In this document: positions 5,349 through 5,597 of the stretch, piece by piece
Position numbering within the stretch: position 1 is the stretch's first letter
Layout of the letters: each line of letters starts with the position of its first letter
From: Candidatus Eiseniibacteriota bacterium
GTDB taxonomy: Bacteria; Eisenbacteria; RBG-16-71-46
Assembly: GCA_005893365.1 (NCBI GenBank)
Contig: VBPB01000169.1
Span: 1 to 5,597 of the forward strand
Direction: 5' to 3'
DNA length: 5,597 nucleotides
Translations under genes and position numbers: made by a program
The notes under the pieces: model-generated
Database searches by the model: none
Seen by the model: the letters and a program-made list of their open reading frames with translations, nothing else
Told to the model about the DNA's origin: nothing

Positions 5349-5597
5349 CTAGTGGCACGGCTCGAACGCCCAGGAGTACAGGCCCACCAGCATCAGCACC
5401 AGGCCCGGGATGCCCACCCACCAGCCGAACACCATCCCGCTCATCAGCAGCGTCATGCCCAGCGCGCTCAGCATCGGCCAGACCGAGCTGGGCGGCATGT
5501 GGATGTGGCCGTGCACCTGGTTGGCGGTGCGGGCGATCTCCTCGCCGTCCTTGCCCCAGAGCGGATCGAGGCTGTGCACGGTCGGGACGGTGCCGAA
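5349..5597 (-). CDS. ctaD: Cytochrome c oxidase subunit I, C-terminal tail (5' part beyond window)
   Basis: Only the last 82 residues are visible. They begin FGTVPTVHSLDPLW, the typical region after the last core helix of subunit I. They continue through HIHMPPSSVWP (about 30-40), comparable to the KIHMP..S segment of Bacillus CtaD, into two further hydrophobic stretches (about 40-58 and 60-76), and end WAFEPCH. Subunit I carries heme a, heme a3 and CuB and reduces O2 while pumping protons, but none of those ligands fall in this part. The reading frame is open to the window edge, so the GTG at 5579 is an internal Val codon. The extra C-terminal helices and the D-E-F-G gene order point to a caa3/aa3 (type A) oxidase. 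Subunit II would be expected upstream. Confidence 0.9.
   Translation of the reverse strand, partial: FGTVPTVHSLDPLWGKDGEEIARTANQVHGHIHMPPSSVWPMLSALGMTLLMSGMVFGWWVGIPGLVLMLVGLYSWAFEPCH

Overview
The window is very GC-rich and coding-dense. All protein genes read as ordinary chromosomal genes of a Gram-negative-type (outer-membrane-bearing) aerobic bacterium. GC richness, GTG/TTG starts, promoters with a TTGAC core but a degenerate -10 box, and a Bacillus-like order of cytochrome oxidase genes would fit an uncultivated soil lineage such as Rokubacteria/Methylomirabilota. That placement is an inference from style, not from any marker comparison.

Layout, left to right. (1) 1-271, minus strand: the N-terminal 90 codons of an ECF-type sigma-70 factor, cut by the window edge. 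(2) 272-520: a divergent intergenic region with a candidate promoter for the sigma gene and one for enolase, plus small dyads. (3) 521-2247, plus strand: enolase (eno), complete with its catalytic residues, followed by a small FtsB/DivIC-type division protein. (4) 2254-3021, minus strand: a secreted, probably outer-membrane beta-barrel protein of unrecognised family, convergent with ftsB across only 6 bp. (5) 3146-3295, plus strand: a compact initiator tRNA-fMet unit with a consensus -35 promoter, a 77-nt tRNA with encoded CCA, and a strong 12-bp hairpin just after it. (6) 3296-3499: noncoding, with a 31-bp imperfect direct repeat. (7) 3500-5597, minus strand: the end of a cytochrome c oxidase operon, read ctaD (C-terminal tail only), ctaE, ctaF, ctaG, the same order as the Bacillus caa3 oxidase cluster.

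Functionally, enolase supplies phosphoenolpyruvate in glycolysis and FtsB acts in the divisome. The cta genes encode subunits I, III and IV and an assembly factor of an aa3/caa3-type terminal oxidase in the cytoplasmic membrane.

I found no undescribed multi-gene system here. The best second-look points are small: a predicted leaderless GTG-initiated eno mRNA, an initiator tRNA with an apparent U1·U72 mismatch instead of the usual C1·A72, two oxidase gene junctions where the upstream stop is in frame with a TTG-started downstream gene, and a duplicated noncoding element beside ctaG.
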